From: Smithella sp.
GTDB taxonomy: Bacteria > Desulfobacterota > Syntrophia > Syntrophales > Smithellaceae
DNA: 57,275 nucleotides
Direction of reading: 5' to 3'
NCBI GenBank assembly: GCA_017993615.1
Contig: JAGOMJ010000012.1
Location: 1 to 57,275 of the forward strand
Shown: piece by piece, positions 29,075 to 38,455 of the stretch
How positions within the stretch are numbered: the first letter of the stretch is position 1
Layout: each line of letters starts with the position of its first letter
Made by a program: the position numbers and the translations under genes
Notes under the pieces: model-generated
What the model was told of the DNA's origin: nothing
Databases searched by the model: none
Seen by the model: only the letters and a program-made list of their open reading frames with translations

Positions 29075-30064
29075 TTAAATTTTCGGATCTTCAGGAATAT
29101 CGAAGGCGGCGTTTTTCTTTTTATAAAGAAAACGCTCTAAAAAACGATGATACACGGTCCAATCGGAATCGGGACTGGAGGACTCGTTCATGAAGGTCTG
29201 AAAAGCATTGAATTTGGCGTCCAGATCGTCGATATAATGGACGACGAGCGCTTCCAGAGTCTTCGGACGCTTGGGAGAACCGAATTCGAATTCGCCGTGG
29301 TGGCTGAGAATGATGTGTCGCATTTCCATTGCCAGCTGCGGCGGAAAACCGTTGATTGCCGCGATTTTCTGATCGATCATTTCCACACCCATAACGATGT
29401 GGCCGATCAATCTTCCTTCGTCGCTGTAGTCAATAATGCTCTCGAAAGAGAATTCGTAAATTTTGCCGATGTCATGAAGAATGCCTCCGGTGATCAGCAT
29501 ATCCCTGTCGAGGATGGAATAATGATCGGCAACTTTATCCAGCAGGCGGACCACCGAAAGCGTATGTTCCAGAAGTCCTCCCAGGTAGGTATGGTGGAAT
29601 CCTTTGGCCGCGGGCGCTCGCCGAAAACGGGCTGCAGTTTCCTCTTCCTGCAGAAAAGCATTCAGCAATGCCTTGAGATGCCTATGGTTTACTTTTTCCG
29701 CAAAGGCCAGCAGTTCCGCAAACATTGTTTTGACGTCGGTCTTTACCGCAGGCAGATAATCGGCAGGATCAATATCTTGCCGGGGAATGTTCTTGATGTT
29801 GAGAATGGATATTTGCAGCGAGTTTTTGTAGCTTGCGGCCCGTCCTTCGATAAAAATGACATCGCCTTTTTTGAAGACGTTATCGAATTCCAAGGCGTTT
29901 TCCCATACTTTACATTCCATTTCGCCGGTTTTATCTTTCAGCCTTACCGTCAGATAGGGGGAGCCTTTTTGTGAAAAGGCCATGTTTTTTTCCGTTACCA
30001 GAAAAGAAGAAGCAACTTTATCGCCCTGTTTGATATCCTTGAGATAAACGTTTTTATGGTTCAA
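29075..30064 (-). CDS. YhaM-like 3'-5' exoribonuclease (OB-fold + HD domain)
   Basis: About 329 residues. An N-terminal OB-fold nucleic-acid domain (VYLKDIKQGDKVASSFLVTEKNM...YLTVRLKDKTGEMECKVW) is followed at about 150-300 by an HD phosphohydrolase domain with GGLLEHTLSVV, GGILHDIGKIYEF and HIILSHHGEFEFGSPKRPKTLEA. This is the YhaM/CBF1 architecture; in Gram-positive bacteria these trim RNA 3' ends. A longer frame reaches 30211 but lies inside fdhD. TTG at 30064 overlaps the fdhD stop (TTGA) and has AAAGGCGGG ahead, so I chose it. Last gene of the selB-fdhD operon. Confidence 0.85.
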   Translation of the reverse strand: MNHKNVYLKDIKQGDKVASSFLVTEKNMAFSQKGSPYLTVRLKDKTGEMECKVWENALEFDNVFKKGDVIFIEGRAASYKNSLQISILNIKNIPRQDIDPADYLPAVKTDVKTMFAELLAFAEKVNHRHLKALLNAFLQEEETAARFRRAPAAKGFHHTYLGGLLEHTLSVVRLLDKVADHYSILDRDMLITGGILHDIGKIYEFSFESIIDYSDEGRLIGHIVMGVEMIDQKIAAINGFPPQLAMEMRHIILSHHGEFEFGSPKRPKTLEALVVHYIDDLDAKFNAFQTFMNESSSPDSDWTVYHRFLERFLYKKKNAAFDIPEDPKI

Positions 30065-30834
30065 ATGATGACCCGCCTTTCGTGAGAGTATATGCTCATC
30101 CGTCCTTTCCTGACATAGCCGATCAGCGTTATATTGGCCTGTTTTGCCAGGGTCACGGCATTGGCCGTTGGTGCGGAATGAGAGATGATGAACGGTACGC
30201 CCATGTTCCATATCTTATAGACTATTTCCGAAGAAATTCTGCCCGTGGTCAATATGATGGCCCGATGGAGATTGAGTTTATTCAGCAGAGCATATCCGCC
30301 CAGCATGTCGATGGTATTGTGCCGGCCGATATCTTCGCGCAGAGCCGCAATTTTTTTTCTAAAGGCCAGGGCCGAGCAGTGCGTGCCGCCAGTTTCATTA
30401 TGCATCGCCGAACCGTTTAAAAGATCGTCCATAAGTTTCAGTGCCAGCGCTGTGTTGATACTCAAGCCGGCCGGGACGTTCAGCGGCGTCAGCAGAGCGA
30501 CGTTGCTTCGGCCGCGTGCGCCGCTCGATGCAATATTTTTCACGGACACGTCCGGAAAAAAATTTTTGTTCTTCAAAAGAACGTCAACCCGGTTTTTGGC
30601 AAGGGAGATGTTTTCAATGTCCTGCCGGCGGGTGATGATCTTTTCCGATCGTAAGAATCCGGCGGCAAGTTCTTCGAGATGAATGCCGGCGCAGGCAATA
30701 TTGGCCAGGGGGGTTTTGTTGACCCGGACGGTGATCATCACTTCCTGGATCACTTTGACGCGGGATCCGGACACGGCAGAATAGCTGCCGGAAAAGCATC
30801 TTATCGTCTTGATGATTTTTTGCAAATCGTTCAT
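30061..30834 (-). CDS. fdhD: FdhD-like formate dehydrogenase accessory protein, CxxC missing
   Basis: 257 residues. FdhD normally passes sulfur from IscS to the Mo/W-bis-MGD cofactor of formate dehydrogenase. Family motifs are clear: LHEELAAGFL-like HLEELAAGFLRSEKII, NETGGTHCSALAF, REDIGRHNTIDMLGGYALL, ILTTGRISSEIVYK and SHSAPTANAVTLA. The usual SSCGxCG segment reads SSGARGR here (103-109), so neither conserved cysteine is present. A cysteine, C153, sits in THCSAL instead. It overlaps selB by four bases and the yhaM-like gene by TTGA. The call as an FdhD relative is firm; its sulfurtransferase mechanism is in doubt. Confidence 0.86.
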   Translation of the reverse strand: MNDLQKIIKTIRCFSGSYSAVSGSRVKVIQEVMITVRVNKTPLANIACAGIHLEELAAGFLRSEKIITRRQDIENISLAKNRVDVLLKNKNFFPDVSVKNIASSGARGRSNVALLTPLNVPAGLSINTALALKLMDDLLNGSAMHNETGGTHCSALAFRKKIAALREDIGRHNTIDMLGGYALLNKLNLHRAIILTTGRISSEIVYKIWNMGVPFIISHSAPTANAVTLAKQANITLIGYVRKGRMSIYSHERRVII

Positions 30835-32744
30835 GTTTTTTCCCTTAATACGCGGTGATCTCCTACCCGAACCGTCAGTTTATTCATGTCAAAGTATTCC
30901 ATTAGTGGAATGATATATTTGCGGGAAAGACCTGTCAGTTCCTTAAAACTGGCCGGTGTTGCCTTGCCGTCTTTAATCAGCATTGCCTTATAATCATTGC
31001 GCAGTTTGCTCAGGATTTCGCCGGAAAAGCATAGTTCTTCATTGATCTTGATCAATTCTCCTTCTTTGAGCATCAGGCTGACAATGTTTTGTGCTTTGTT
31101 TTTCCTGTCAATAAATTTGTTGATGACGTCTGTCAGCGAAGGAGGCATCAGTCCTGCTGTTTTGTATATTCCGATAATATTCTGACGCAGAGCATCCAGA
31201 TCACCCGCAAGCTCCACCTGATGTTTGGCCAGACGCACATTATCTTTGTTGCTGACGATCGTCTCTTTTTTGTTGAGCGTGTTGAGAACCATGTTAAAGA
31301 GTTTCGGTGAAATATCATTGGCAAGGGATCCCTTCAGCTCTTCTTTGGGAATGCCTTCTTTCAGGGGATTTTTCTTGTGATACCCACTGAGATTATAAAT
31401 GATCATCTCTTCGAGTCGATTGAAAAAACGTGCGGAAATAACCGTCGTGTCCTCGCTATCAAGCAGAAACGCCTCCTTTTTGGAAAATAAATCGTCCAGA
31501 ACCTCTCGTATTTTTCTGGATTTCATTCCCAGACGGAAGGCCAATTGTTGAAGCGGGGTTCCTTTAAACCCGGTCCTGTCCAGAATGACGGTAATTTTTT
31601 CCGGTAAGGTGCCTTTTTGCAGCAACATCAGTTCTTCGATCGCTCCGCGGTTGAACCGTTTATGTTTTTGCGGAAGCGGATCGATAATGACGCCGCCGCC
31701 GATGGTGGTAACCGGGGAATAACTGCGCAAGACAAAATGATCGCCGGCGACAACAACGTCTTTTTCAGAAAGAATGAGTTGGGCGTATCCTTGCTGCCCG
31801 GGGGCAAGTTCATCTGTATCCAGAAGAATAATCCGGGAAATGATTTCGTTCGTGCCGGTGTGCAGCCGAACCAGCGCGCGGTTTTTAAGACTTTTGGTAT
31901 TGGCGGAAAGATAGTCGACGGCGATATCCAGCCGCTGCGTAGGCCAGACGGTGTGCGGCCGCACCAGAACATTGCCTCGCACGATGGCGGATTTTTCAAT
32001 ACCTTGCAGGTTGACCGCTGTACGCTGTCCGGCCCAGGCTTCTTCCTCAGGCCGGTTATGTACCTGAATGCCTCTGATGCGGGCGGAAATATTCTGGGGA
32101 AGAATCTGTACGTCTTCCCCTGTTTTAAGGTGATCGGAAACCAGGGTACCGGTGACGATTGTGCCGAAACCCTTCATGGTAAAAATGCGATCCACGGGCA
32201 GACGGAAAATACCGTCGTCCGTTCTTGCGGTAATCTCTGCGATGATGGTATCCAGGGCCTGAAGTAGCTCGGACAACCCCTCCTGTTTTATGGCGGAAAC
32301 GGGAATGACCGGTGCGCTTTCCAGAAATGTTCCTCGAAGAAAATCGGTGATTTCAGACTCGACAAGATTAAGCCAGTCTTTTTCCACGAGATCAATCTTG
32401 GTCAGGGCTACGATTCCCCTGGAGATTCCCAGAAGGGAACAGATGTGCAGATGTTCTCTTGTTTGAGGCATGATGCCTTCATCTGCGGCAATGACCATTA
32501 AAACCAGATCAATGCCGGCAGCGCCGGAAACCATGTGTTTCACAAACTTTTCGTGTCCGGGAACATCCACTATCCCGAGTGTCAGACCCGAAGGCAATTT
32601 CAGGGAAGCAAAACCGAGTTCGATGGTGATGCCCCTTTGTTTTTCCTCTTTGAGACGGTCTGTGTCAATTCCTGTAAGAGCTTTGATTAAAGCCGTTTTC
32701 CCGTGATCGACATGACCGGCGGTGCCCAAAACAAAATGCTTCAT
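30831..32744 (-). CDS. selB: Selenocysteine-specific translation elongation factor
   Basis: 637 residues. SelB brings Sec-tRNA to UGA codons marked by a SECIS hairpin. The GTPase motifs are GHVDHGKT (10-17), RGITIELGF (switch I), DVPGHEKF and TKID. EF-Tu-like domains 2 and 3 follow, then C-terminal winged helices (about 380-637) that bind SECIS RNA; the ending [31 protein letters not shown] is typical. Its presence means the organism makes selenoproteins. It is first in an operon with fdhD, so a selenocysteine formate dehydrogenase elsewhere is the likely client. selA and selD are not in the window. Confidence 0.96.
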   Translation of the reverse strand: MKHFVLGTAGHVDHGKTALIKALTGIDTDRLKEEKQRGITIELGFASLKLPSGLTLGIVDVPGHEKFVKHMVSGAAGIDLVLMVIAADEGIMPQTREHLHICSLLGISRGIVALTKIDLVEKDWLNLVESEITDFLRGTFLESAPVIPVSAIKQEGLSELLQALDTIIAEITARTDDGIFRLPVDRIFTMKGFGTIVTGTLVSDHLKTGEDVQILPQNISARIRGIQVHNRPEEEAWAGQRTAVNLQGIEKSAIVRGNVLVRPHTVWPTQRLDIAVDYLSANTKSLKNRALVRLHTGTNEIISRIILLDTDELAPGQQGYAQLILSEKDVVVAGDHFVLRSYSPVTTIGGGVIIDPLPQKHKRFNRGAIEELMLLQKGTLPEKITVILDRTGFKGTPLQQLAFRLGMKSRKIREVLDDLFSKKEAFLLDSEDTTVISARFFNRLEEMIIYNLSGYHKKNPLKEGIPKEELKGSLANDISPKLFNMVLNTLNKKETIVSNKDNVRLAKHQVELAGDLDALRQNIIGIYKTAGLMPPSLTDVINKFIDRKNKAQNIVSLMLKEGELIKINEELCFSGEILSKLRNDYKAMLIKDGKATPASFKELTGLSRKYIIPLMEYFDMNKLTVRVGDHRVLREKT

Positions 32745-32863
32745 TTTTTAATCCTGATTATCTGAAAGTGAAAAATAACAAACTCTTCATTTTTTAACAA
32801 GGTTATATTTCAAGACATCAAAAATAAAAAACCCATGTTGAAAAAAACTGGACAAATTAATTC

Positions 32864-32892
32864 TTGAAAATGCCGGATGGAATTGTTAGAAA
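32864..32892 (+). promoter_or_regulatory. Probable ruvX-mltG promoter
   Basis: TTGAAA (32864-32869), a 17-bp spacer, TAGAAA (32887-32892), just before ruvX (TTG at 32911). The leader would be only about 10 nt and AGAGG at 32900-32904 serves as ribosome site, so the match could be fortuitous. Confidence 0.45.
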
Positions 32893-32910
32893 AAAATAAA
32901 GAGGTATTTT

Positions 32911-33336
32911 TTGCGTATACTTGGTCTTGATTACGGCGAAAAACGAATAGGGGCGGCCATCTGTGATGAACTGGGGTTGACAGCCCAGGGATTGTCCACA
33001 ATCATACGAAAAACAAAAAAGCATGACGGGGAAATTTTAGAGAGGCTCATCAGGGATTTTAACGTTGAGAAAATCGTCATCGGGTATCCCCTGAAGCTGG
33101 ACGGTTCGGAAGGCATCCAGTGTGAAAAAGTTAATCGTTTTGCCGCGCTGCTGGAAAAAACCTTCGGTTTGCAGGTGATCAGGTGGCCGGAAACGCTGTC
33201 CACCAAGGAAGCCGAAGAAATACTGATCAACTCCGGTATCCGGTGGGAAAAAAGAAAAAAAATGGTCGATAAACTGGCGGCCTGTCTTATTCTTCAAAGT
33301 TATCTGGATTCTGTCGCTCCATCATTAAAAAAATAA
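32911..33336 (+). CDS. ruvX: Putative Holliday-junction resolvase / pre-16S rRNA nuclease
   Basis: 141 residues, RNase H fold, YqgF/RuvX family. The metal-binding residues are D7 in ILGLDYGEKRIG, the Glu in WPETLSTKEAEEIL and the Asp in KMVDKLAACLILQSYL. In E. coli YqgF is essential and matures the 16S rRNA 5' end. The start is TTG, with AGAGG 6 nt upstream; no ATG fits. It is followed 13 bp later by mltG, a pairing found in many bacteria. Confidence 0.94.
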   Translation: MRILGLDYGEKRIGAAICDELGLTAQGLSTIIRKTKKHDGEILERLIRDFNVEKIVIGYPLKLDGSEGIQCEKVNRFAALLEKTFGLQVIRWPETLSTKEAEEILINSGIRWEKRKKMVDKLAACLILQSYLDSVAPSLKK

Positions 33337-33349
33337 TTTCTGAACAGCC

Positions 33350-34531
33350 ATGAAAAATCCTGACAAAAAGAATATCCTGAAAAAGTCAAATGAAGAAAAC
33401 AACGCGGTCGATCAAATGACGTCACGGGCAATTGCTTGGAAAAGTAAATTCCATGAAATCTTCATTTTTCTGAAAAAAATATTTTCCGGAAGAAGATGGA
33501 TTCGCCGCACTGTTTTATACAGTGTTGCCGTCATCCTCATATTCTGTATTATGTTATTGGATTATGCATTCAGTCCGATCGATGTCCGAGATAAAACGGT
33601 TGTGATTGATATCCCGACAGGTTCCAGCTTCATGGAAGCGACTGAATTGCTTCAGAAAGAAGGATTAATCACAAACCGTTTTTTCTTTTACAGCCTGGCC
33701 GCGATCAAGAGGGCCAGTCGTAACATTCGTGCCGGAGAGTATGAAATCAATACGTTGACGAACCCCATAACAATGATTAACAAACTCATGCACGGTGATA
33801 TAAAAGTCTATGAGGTTGTGATTCCGGAAGATTTGTCATTTCGCGACATCGCGGTGATTCTGGACAAGCATAAGCTGATTAATAAAGAAATATTTTTTGA
33901 ACTGGCCCGGGATCAGGAATTCTTAAAATCGTTGAATATTGAAGCGGAGTCTATCGAAGGGTATCTGTTTCCTGATACGTATCATTTTAACCGTTCGATG
34001 AATACACGTCGCATCATGAAGAAAATGGTCGATACATTCTGGCAGAAAATGACGCCGTCCATGATTCGGAGGGCGAATCAGATGGGATTAAGCGTGCATA
34101 AATTAGTGACCATGGCCTCCATCATCGGCAAAGAGTCCGGTAGTGCTCTCGAGAAACCTTCCGTTGCCGCTGTATTTTACAACAGGTTGAAAAGAGGAAT
34201 GCCTTTGCAAAGCGATCCGACGGCCGTTTATGACATGGATGACTTTGAGGGTAAAATTTTTCGTAGTCACCTGAAGAGGAATTCTCCATATAATACCTAT
34301 CGGATCAAAGGGTTACCTCCAGGGCCGATTGCCAATCCCGGCTTGGATTCGCTAAAGGCAACGCTTTTCCCGAGCTCTGTCGATTATCTTTATTTTGTTT
34401 CCAAAAAAGACGGCACTCACCATTTTTCCAGTTCATTGGTGGAACATAATCAGGCGGTTAATCGGTATATTAATTTAAAAGATGAACAAAATCAATTACT
34501 TGAATATGATATTCCCGTTGAGGAGTATTAA
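33350..34531 (+). CDS. mltG: Endolytic murein transglycosylase (YceG/MltG)
   Basis: 393 residues. A cytoplasmic tail of about 50 residues, one transmembrane segment (about 57-77), then a LysM-like subdomain and the YceG catalytic domain. The catalytic glutamate is E262 in MASIIGKESGSALEKPSVAAVFYNRLKRGMPLQSDPT. LEGYLFPDTY-like IEGYLFPDTYHF and the C-terminal NPGLDSLKATLFPSSVDYLYFV are family marks. MltG cuts nascent glycan strands and sets their length. It sits directly ahead of the dcw cluster, matching its job. Confidence 0.94.
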   Translation: MKNPDKKNILKKSNEENNAVDQMTSRAIAWKSKFHEIFIFLKKIFSGRRWIRRTVLYSVAVILIFCIMLLDYAFSPIDVRDKTVVIDIPTGSSFMEATELLQKEGLITNRFFFYSLAAIKRASRNIRAGEYEINTLTNPITMINKLMHGDIKVYEVVIPEDLSFRDIAVILDKHKLINKEIFFELARDQEFLKSLNIEAESIEGYLFPDTYHFNRSMNTRRIMKKMVDTFWQKMTPSMIRRANQMGLSVHKLVTMASIIGKESGSALEKPSVAAVFYNRLKRGMPLQSDPTAVYDMDDFEGKIFRSHLKRNSPYNTYRIKGLPPGPIANPGLDSLKATLFPSSVDYLYFVSKKDGTHHFSSSLVEHNQAVNRYINLKDEQNQLLEYDIPVEEY

Positions 34532-34667
34532 AATAAAAAATCCAGCCTTTGTTTAAAAATTTCCTGTTTTTTTGTTTTTCTCGCCATAAAATATTTTTTT
34601 ATCAGAATTTCCCTATTTCTTCAGTAATTTTAAGCTATTTAATTTAAAAAAAAGTTGCATTTTTTAC

Positions 34668-34696
34668 TTGACAAAGACAAATAGCGCCTCTATAGT
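34668..34696 (+). promoter_or_regulatory. mraZ (dcw cluster) sigma-70 promoter
   Basis: TTGACA (34668-34673), a 17-bp spacer, TATAGT (34691-34696). The expected transcript start, near 34703, coincides with the first GTGG repeat. Confidence 0.85.
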
Positions 34697-34702
34697 TGCC
34701 AC

Positions 34703-34736
34703 GTGGAGTAAAGTGGCTTATCGTGGAGGGAAGTGA
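34703..34736 (+). promoter_or_regulatory. MraZ-type operator: GTGG repeats at 10-bp spacing
   Basis: GTGG at 34703, 34713 and 34723, and GTGA at 34733, lie exactly 10 bp apart, each preceded by an A/C or T/C pair. Regularly spaced TGG-containing direct repeats just before mraZ are how MraZ binds and represses its own operon in E. coli and Mollicutes. Here they cover the +1 and ribosome binding site. Inference: MraZ autoregulation of the division cluster. Confidence 0.72.
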
Positions 34737-35182
34737 TGTCTGTTTTCAGGGGGCAGTATCACCATACAATTGATGAAAAGGGAAGGATAATCTTTCCGTC
34801 AAAGTTTCGTGAAATCTTTGCTGAAGAGTATGACAACCGGATGGTGATTACCAACTGGGATCAGTATCTCATGGTCTTTCCTTACGATGAATGGCTGGTT
34901 ATTGAAGAGAAGGTCGCCCATCAATCCAAGTTGCGCAAGGAAGTCAGATCGTTTCAGCGTTTCTTTATGTCCGGAGCGATTGATTGCAGTATTGACGGAC
35001 AGGGGCGTGTGCTGATTCCGCCGTCTTTGCGCGAATATGCTCAATTGGAAAAAGATATTGTTCTGGCCGGCATGCTGAAAAATATTGAAATCTGGTCGAA
35101 GGACCGTTTCGAAGAAAGGATGAAGCAGGCTGTCGGAGAAATTGACAAATGCGCCGACTTTATAGCTGATCTGGGAATTTAA
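34736..35182 (+). CDS. mraZ: Transcriptional regulator MraZ
   Basis: 148 residues with two SpoVT/AbrB-like beta repeats: FRGQYHHTIDEKGRIIFPSKFRE (about 3-25) and MSGAIDCSIDGQGRVLIPPSLREYA (about 78-102). MraZ is a ring-forming DNA-binding protein that represses the dcw operon. A GTG at 34733 is in frame, but the ATG at 34736 has GGAGGG at better spacing. First gene of the cluster, 4 bp ahead of rsmH. Confidence 0.96.
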   Translation: MSVFRGQYHHTIDEKGRIIFPSKFREIFAEEYDNRMVITNWDQYLMVFPYDEWLVIEEKVAHQSKLRKEVRSFQRFFMSGAIDCSIDGQGRVLIPPSLREYAQLEKDIVLAGMLKNIEIWSKDRFEERMKQAVGEIDKCADFIADLGI

Positions 35183-35185
35183 ACC

Positions 35186-36121
35186 ATGACGGCCGAGTTT
35201 TATCACCAGCCGGTCATGGTGAAGGAAGTTATAGATTCGCTTATCGTCAGCAGGGCCGGGGTTTATGTGGATGGCACCGTTGGAGGGGCTGGCCATTCAT
35301 ACGCGATCCTCAAGCAGACGGATGCTTTGCTGATCGGCATTGATTGCGATGATGAAGCTCTGCGGTTTGCCGAAAAAAGACTGCAAGAATTCGGCTCACG
35401 CAAAATTTTACTAAAAGAAAATTTTGTTAACTTAGACCATATACTGAAAAGTTTAAACATAGAAAAAGTTGACGGTGTGCTTCTGGATCTGGGTGTTTCA
35501 TCCCGTCAACTGGATGCATCTGAACGAGGTTTCAGCTTCAGTCAGCAGGCGCCGCTCGATATGCGCATGGATCGCAGCATGACGTTGAGCGCTTATGATA
35601 TTGTCAACAGCTTCGCGCAAAACGAACTGGAAAAAATTATTAGGTTTTACGGAGAAGAAAAAATGGCTTCAAGAATAGCCAGGGCAATATCAAAAAAAAG
35701 ACAGGAATCGCCGATTGCAACAACGACACAGCTGGCGGCGATTGTCGCATCCTGCATGCCCGCCGGAACGCGATGGCGCAAAATTCATCCCGCGACCAGA
35801 ACGTTCCAGGCGATCAGAATTGCCGTGAATCACGAGTTGGACAACATCAAACCGGCCATGCATGCGGCAGTTGATGTGTTAAAGACCGGCGGCCGTCTTT
35901 GCATGATCTCTTTTCATTCTCTGGAAGACCGTATTGTCAAAAATGAGATTCGTTCGCTGGAAGGGCGTTGCGTATGCCCCCCCGACAGTCCGTTTTGTGT
36001 CTGTCAGAGAGATGCCAAACTTAAAAATCTGACAAAAAAAGCGATCATGCCTTCGGAGGAAGAAATAGCGTCCAATCCGCGGGCGAGAAGCGCTAAATTA
36101 AGAGTAGCCGGGAGATTGTAA
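35186..36121 (+). CDS. rsmH: 16S rRNA m4C1402 methyltransferase
   Basis: 311 residues. RsmH (MraW) N4-methylates C1402 in the ribosomal P site using SAM. It begins with FYHQPVMVKEVIDSL, has the SAM loop VDGTVGGAGHSYAIL, then GVLLDLGVSSRQLDASERGFSF and the C-terminal ISFHSLEDRIVKNEIR. It is second in the dcw cluster, as usual, 3 bp after mraZ and 1 bp before ftsL. Confidence 0.97.
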   Translation: MTAEFYHQPVMVKEVIDSLIVSRAGVYVDGTVGGAGHSYAILKQTDALLIGIDCDDEALRFAEKRLQEFGSRKILLKENFVNLDHILKSLNIEKVDGVLLDLGVSSRQLDASERGFSFSQQAPLDMRMDRSMTLSAYDIVNSFAQNELEKIIRFYGEEKMASRIARAISKKRQESPIATTTQLAAIVASCMPAGTRWRKIHPATRTFQAIRIAVNHELDNIKPAMHAAVDVLKTGGRLCMISFHSLEDRIVKNEIRSLEGRCVCPPDSPFCVCQRDAKLKNLTKKAIMPSEEEIASNPRARSAKLRVAGRL

Positions 36122-36122
36122 G

Positions 36123-36470
36123 ATGGCCCCATCCGCTCAATCAGCAGACGCACGAGTTGTCCCCCATCTGGGAGAAGTCGAAGGAGCGTCCGTCGGAATT
36201 AAATATCCGACGTTTATTGTTCTCGCCGTTGTGCTGATGCTTGTGTTTGTTGCTTATGTCGGCTCGCATATTCGCATGACCGAACTGGAATACAATATCG
36301 CAGCGGAAATCAGTACCCAGGAGAAAATTCTGGAAGAACAGAAAAAATTGAAACTGGAATATGCCATGCTCAAATCGCCGCAACGAATAGAAAATCTCGT
36401 CCGCGACAGATTGCAGATGTCCTACCCTGACAATGAACAGGTCATTGTTATAAGAAAATCGGGAGGCTGA
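36123..36470 (+). CDS. ftsL: Cell division protein FtsL
   Basis: 115 residues. A short N-terminal tail, one transmembrane segment (about 28-50), then a leucine-zipper-like coiled coil (about 52-95), with the typical ending SPQRIENLVRDRLQMSYPDNEQVIVI. FtsL joins FtsQ and FtsB in the divisome to activate septal synthesis. Sequence conservation is always low; position between rsmH and ftsI supports the call. Confidence 0.87.
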   Translation: MAPSAQSADARVVPHLGEVEGASVGIKYPTFIVLAVVLMLVFVAYVGSHIRMTELEYNIAAEISTQEKILEEQKKLKLEYAMLKSPQRIENLVRDRLQMSYPDNEQVIVIRKSGG

Positions 36471-36471
36471 C

Positions 36472-38448
36472 ATGGCGATTGAATCGAAAAAAAGAATGAA
36501 ATTCAGAATCATCATGATTTTCATGTTTTTTTTCGTTTTATTTGTGGCGCTCATATCGCGCGCGTTTCAGCTTCAGGTTTTATCCGGTCAAAAGCTGAAG
36601 AAACTGGCAACAAGGCAGCATACGACGGTTTTGCAGTTGCAGCCGGAACGGGGAATTATTTACGACCGCAACGGTGAAAAATTGGCCATTTCCATTATGG
36701 CCGATTCCGTCTGTGCCGATCCGTCGAAAGTCATTGATCCGGCCAAGGCATCCAAACAGATTGCGTACATCCTCGGGTTGGACAGTCAGGCGGTGTATAA
36801 AAAATTATCCGCCCCCAGAAACTTCTGCTGGCTGGCCAGGCGGATTTCGCCTGAGCAAACCGCTGCAGTGGTGAAAGCGGATGTCGAGGGCGTTTTTCTG
36901 GTCAAGGAGCCGAAACGGTTTTATCCCAATGGAGAGTTGGCCGCCCATCTGCTGGGTTTTGTCGGATTGGATGCTTCCGGTCTGGAAGGGTTGGAAAAGA
37001 AATACAATGACTCTTTAGTGGGCAGCCCGGAAAAACTTGAATGGGCGAGGGATGCCAAAGGGAAGAAACTTTTCCTCCGGGTGGAAAAAACGCAGACCGC
37101 AAAAAATGAAAATACCAACCTTGTCCTCACGATCGACAACCGAATCCAATATCTTGTTGAGACCCATTTAAAAGAGGCGGTGATTGAAAAAGGCGCCAAG
37201 GGAGGGCTGGCTATTGTCATGGATCCGAAGACGGGAGAGATTCTGGCGCTGGCCAATCAGATCGGGTTTAATCCGAACAACATCCAGGGACTGTCTCCCG
37301 AGCGATGGCGGAATCGCGCCATTACCGATTATTATGATCCGGGGTCCACGTTTAAACCGTTTTTGGTGGCCGCCGCTCTGGAAGAAAAAGTTATTCGCGA
37401 ACAGGACAGATTTTTTTGTGAAAACGGCAATTACAGGATTGCCGATCGCGTGATTCATGAGGCCAACAGAAAACGTTACGGCACATTAACGGTCAGGGAG
37501 ATCTTAAAATATTCCAGTAACATCGGTTCCGCAAAGATTGCCCAGAAAATGGGCAAAGAAAAATTTTATAATTATATTCAAAAATTCGGTTTCGGATCCA
37601 AAACCGGAATCGATTTGCCGGGGGAATCTTCCGGACTGGTGCGGCCGGTGAGGGACTGGGTAAAAGTTGATACATCCATGATTGCTTTCGGTCAGGGTAT
37701 TTCCGTTACGGCCATTCAGTTGATCAGTGCCGTCTCCGCAATCGCGAACAACGGCGTTTTGATGAAACCGTATATCGTGCGCGGCATTGCCGACCAGGAT
37801 AACCGGTTGGTCAAACTCTATACACCCACCGTGGTGCGTCAGGTCATTTCTCCCAGAGTGGCCAAGAGCGTGACGAATATGCTGATGGATGTCGTTGGTG
37901 CCGAAGACGGCACCGGTAAAAATGCGAAGATTGTCAATGTGGCGGTAGCCGGCAAAACAGGAACATCCCAGAAATTCGACACCGCCCGCGGCGTCTACTC
38001 ATCGGAAAAAGTTCGTACGTCGTTTATGGGATTTTTCCCGGCTAAAGATCCTCAGGTTGCCATACTGGTGGTTCTCGATGAGCCGCAAAAAGACAAATGG
38101 GGTGGCGTTGCGTCGGCGCCCGTATTCAAAAATATAGCGGAACAGATTCTGAACTGTTTTAAAACCGATATCAGAGAAACCCCCGTTTTTAAGAAGGAAA
38201 AAACCGATAAGGTGCAGTTGGTGTCGGCGGAACAAACCTTGCTCCCTGAAATTGTCGAAAACAGCGACGGACCGTCCATGCCCAATTTTATGGGATTAAC
38301 GATCAGGGAAGCGTTGAAAAAAGCAAAAACCGAATCCATCGAGCTGAAAATATCGGGCAACGGCTGGGCCGTGCGTCAGTACCCCGAACCGCACGCGCCT
38401 CTGGGCCATGAACGTGTATGCAGCGTGGTTTTTGAATTGACGGATTGA
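36472..38448 (+). CDS. ftsI: Septal penicillin-binding protein FtsI (PBP3) with PASTA domain
   Basis: 658 residues. One N-terminal transmembrane segment (about 12-32), a dimerisation domain, then the transpeptidase domain with the catalytic serine S292 in PGSTFKP, SSN in LKYSSNIG and K495 in AGKTGTSQ. A C-terminal PASTA domain (about 605-657, MPNFMGLTIREALKKAKTESIELKISGNG) makes it longer than E. coli FtsI and reminiscent of SpoVD/PBP2x. It cross-links septal peptidoglycan with FtsW. It is one base after ftsL. Confidence 0.95.
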   Translation: MAIESKKRMKFRIIMIFMFFFVLFVALISRAFQLQVLSGQKLKKLATRQHTTVLQLQPERGIIYDRNGEKLAISIMADSVCADPSKVIDPAKASKQIAYILGLDSQAVYKKLSAPRNFCWLARRISPEQTAAVVKADVEGVFLVKEPKRFYPNGELAAHLLGFVGLDASGLEGLEKKYNDSLVGSPEKLEWARDAKGKKLFLRVEKTQTAKNENTNLVLTIDNRIQYLVETHLKEAVIEKGAKGGLAIVMDPKTGEILALANQIGFNPNNIQGLSPERWRNRAITDYYDPGSTFKPFLVAAALEEKVIREQDRFFCENGNYRIADRVIHEANRKRYGTLTVREILKYSSNIGSAKIAQKMGKEKFYNYIQKFGFGSKTGIDLPGESSGLVRPVRDWVKVDTSMIAFGQGISVTAIQLISAVSAIANNGVLMKPYIVRGIADQDNRLVKLYTPTVVRQVISPRVAKSVTNMLMDVVGAEDGTGKNAKIVNVAVAGKTGTSQKFDTARGVYSSEKVRTSFMGFFPAKDPQVAILVVLDEPQKDKWGGVASAPVFKNIAEQILNCFKTDIRETPVFKKEKTDKVQLVSAEQTLLPEIVENSDGPSMPNFMGLTIREALKKAKTESIELKISGNGWAVRQYPEPHAPLGHERVCSVVFELTD

Positions 38449-38455
38449 GGATGGC

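Noticed and set aside
30831..32744. In-frame UGA selenocysteine codon in a gene of this window
   Set aside because: SelB is present, but none of the recognised genes is interrupted by a UGA that would extend a known family.
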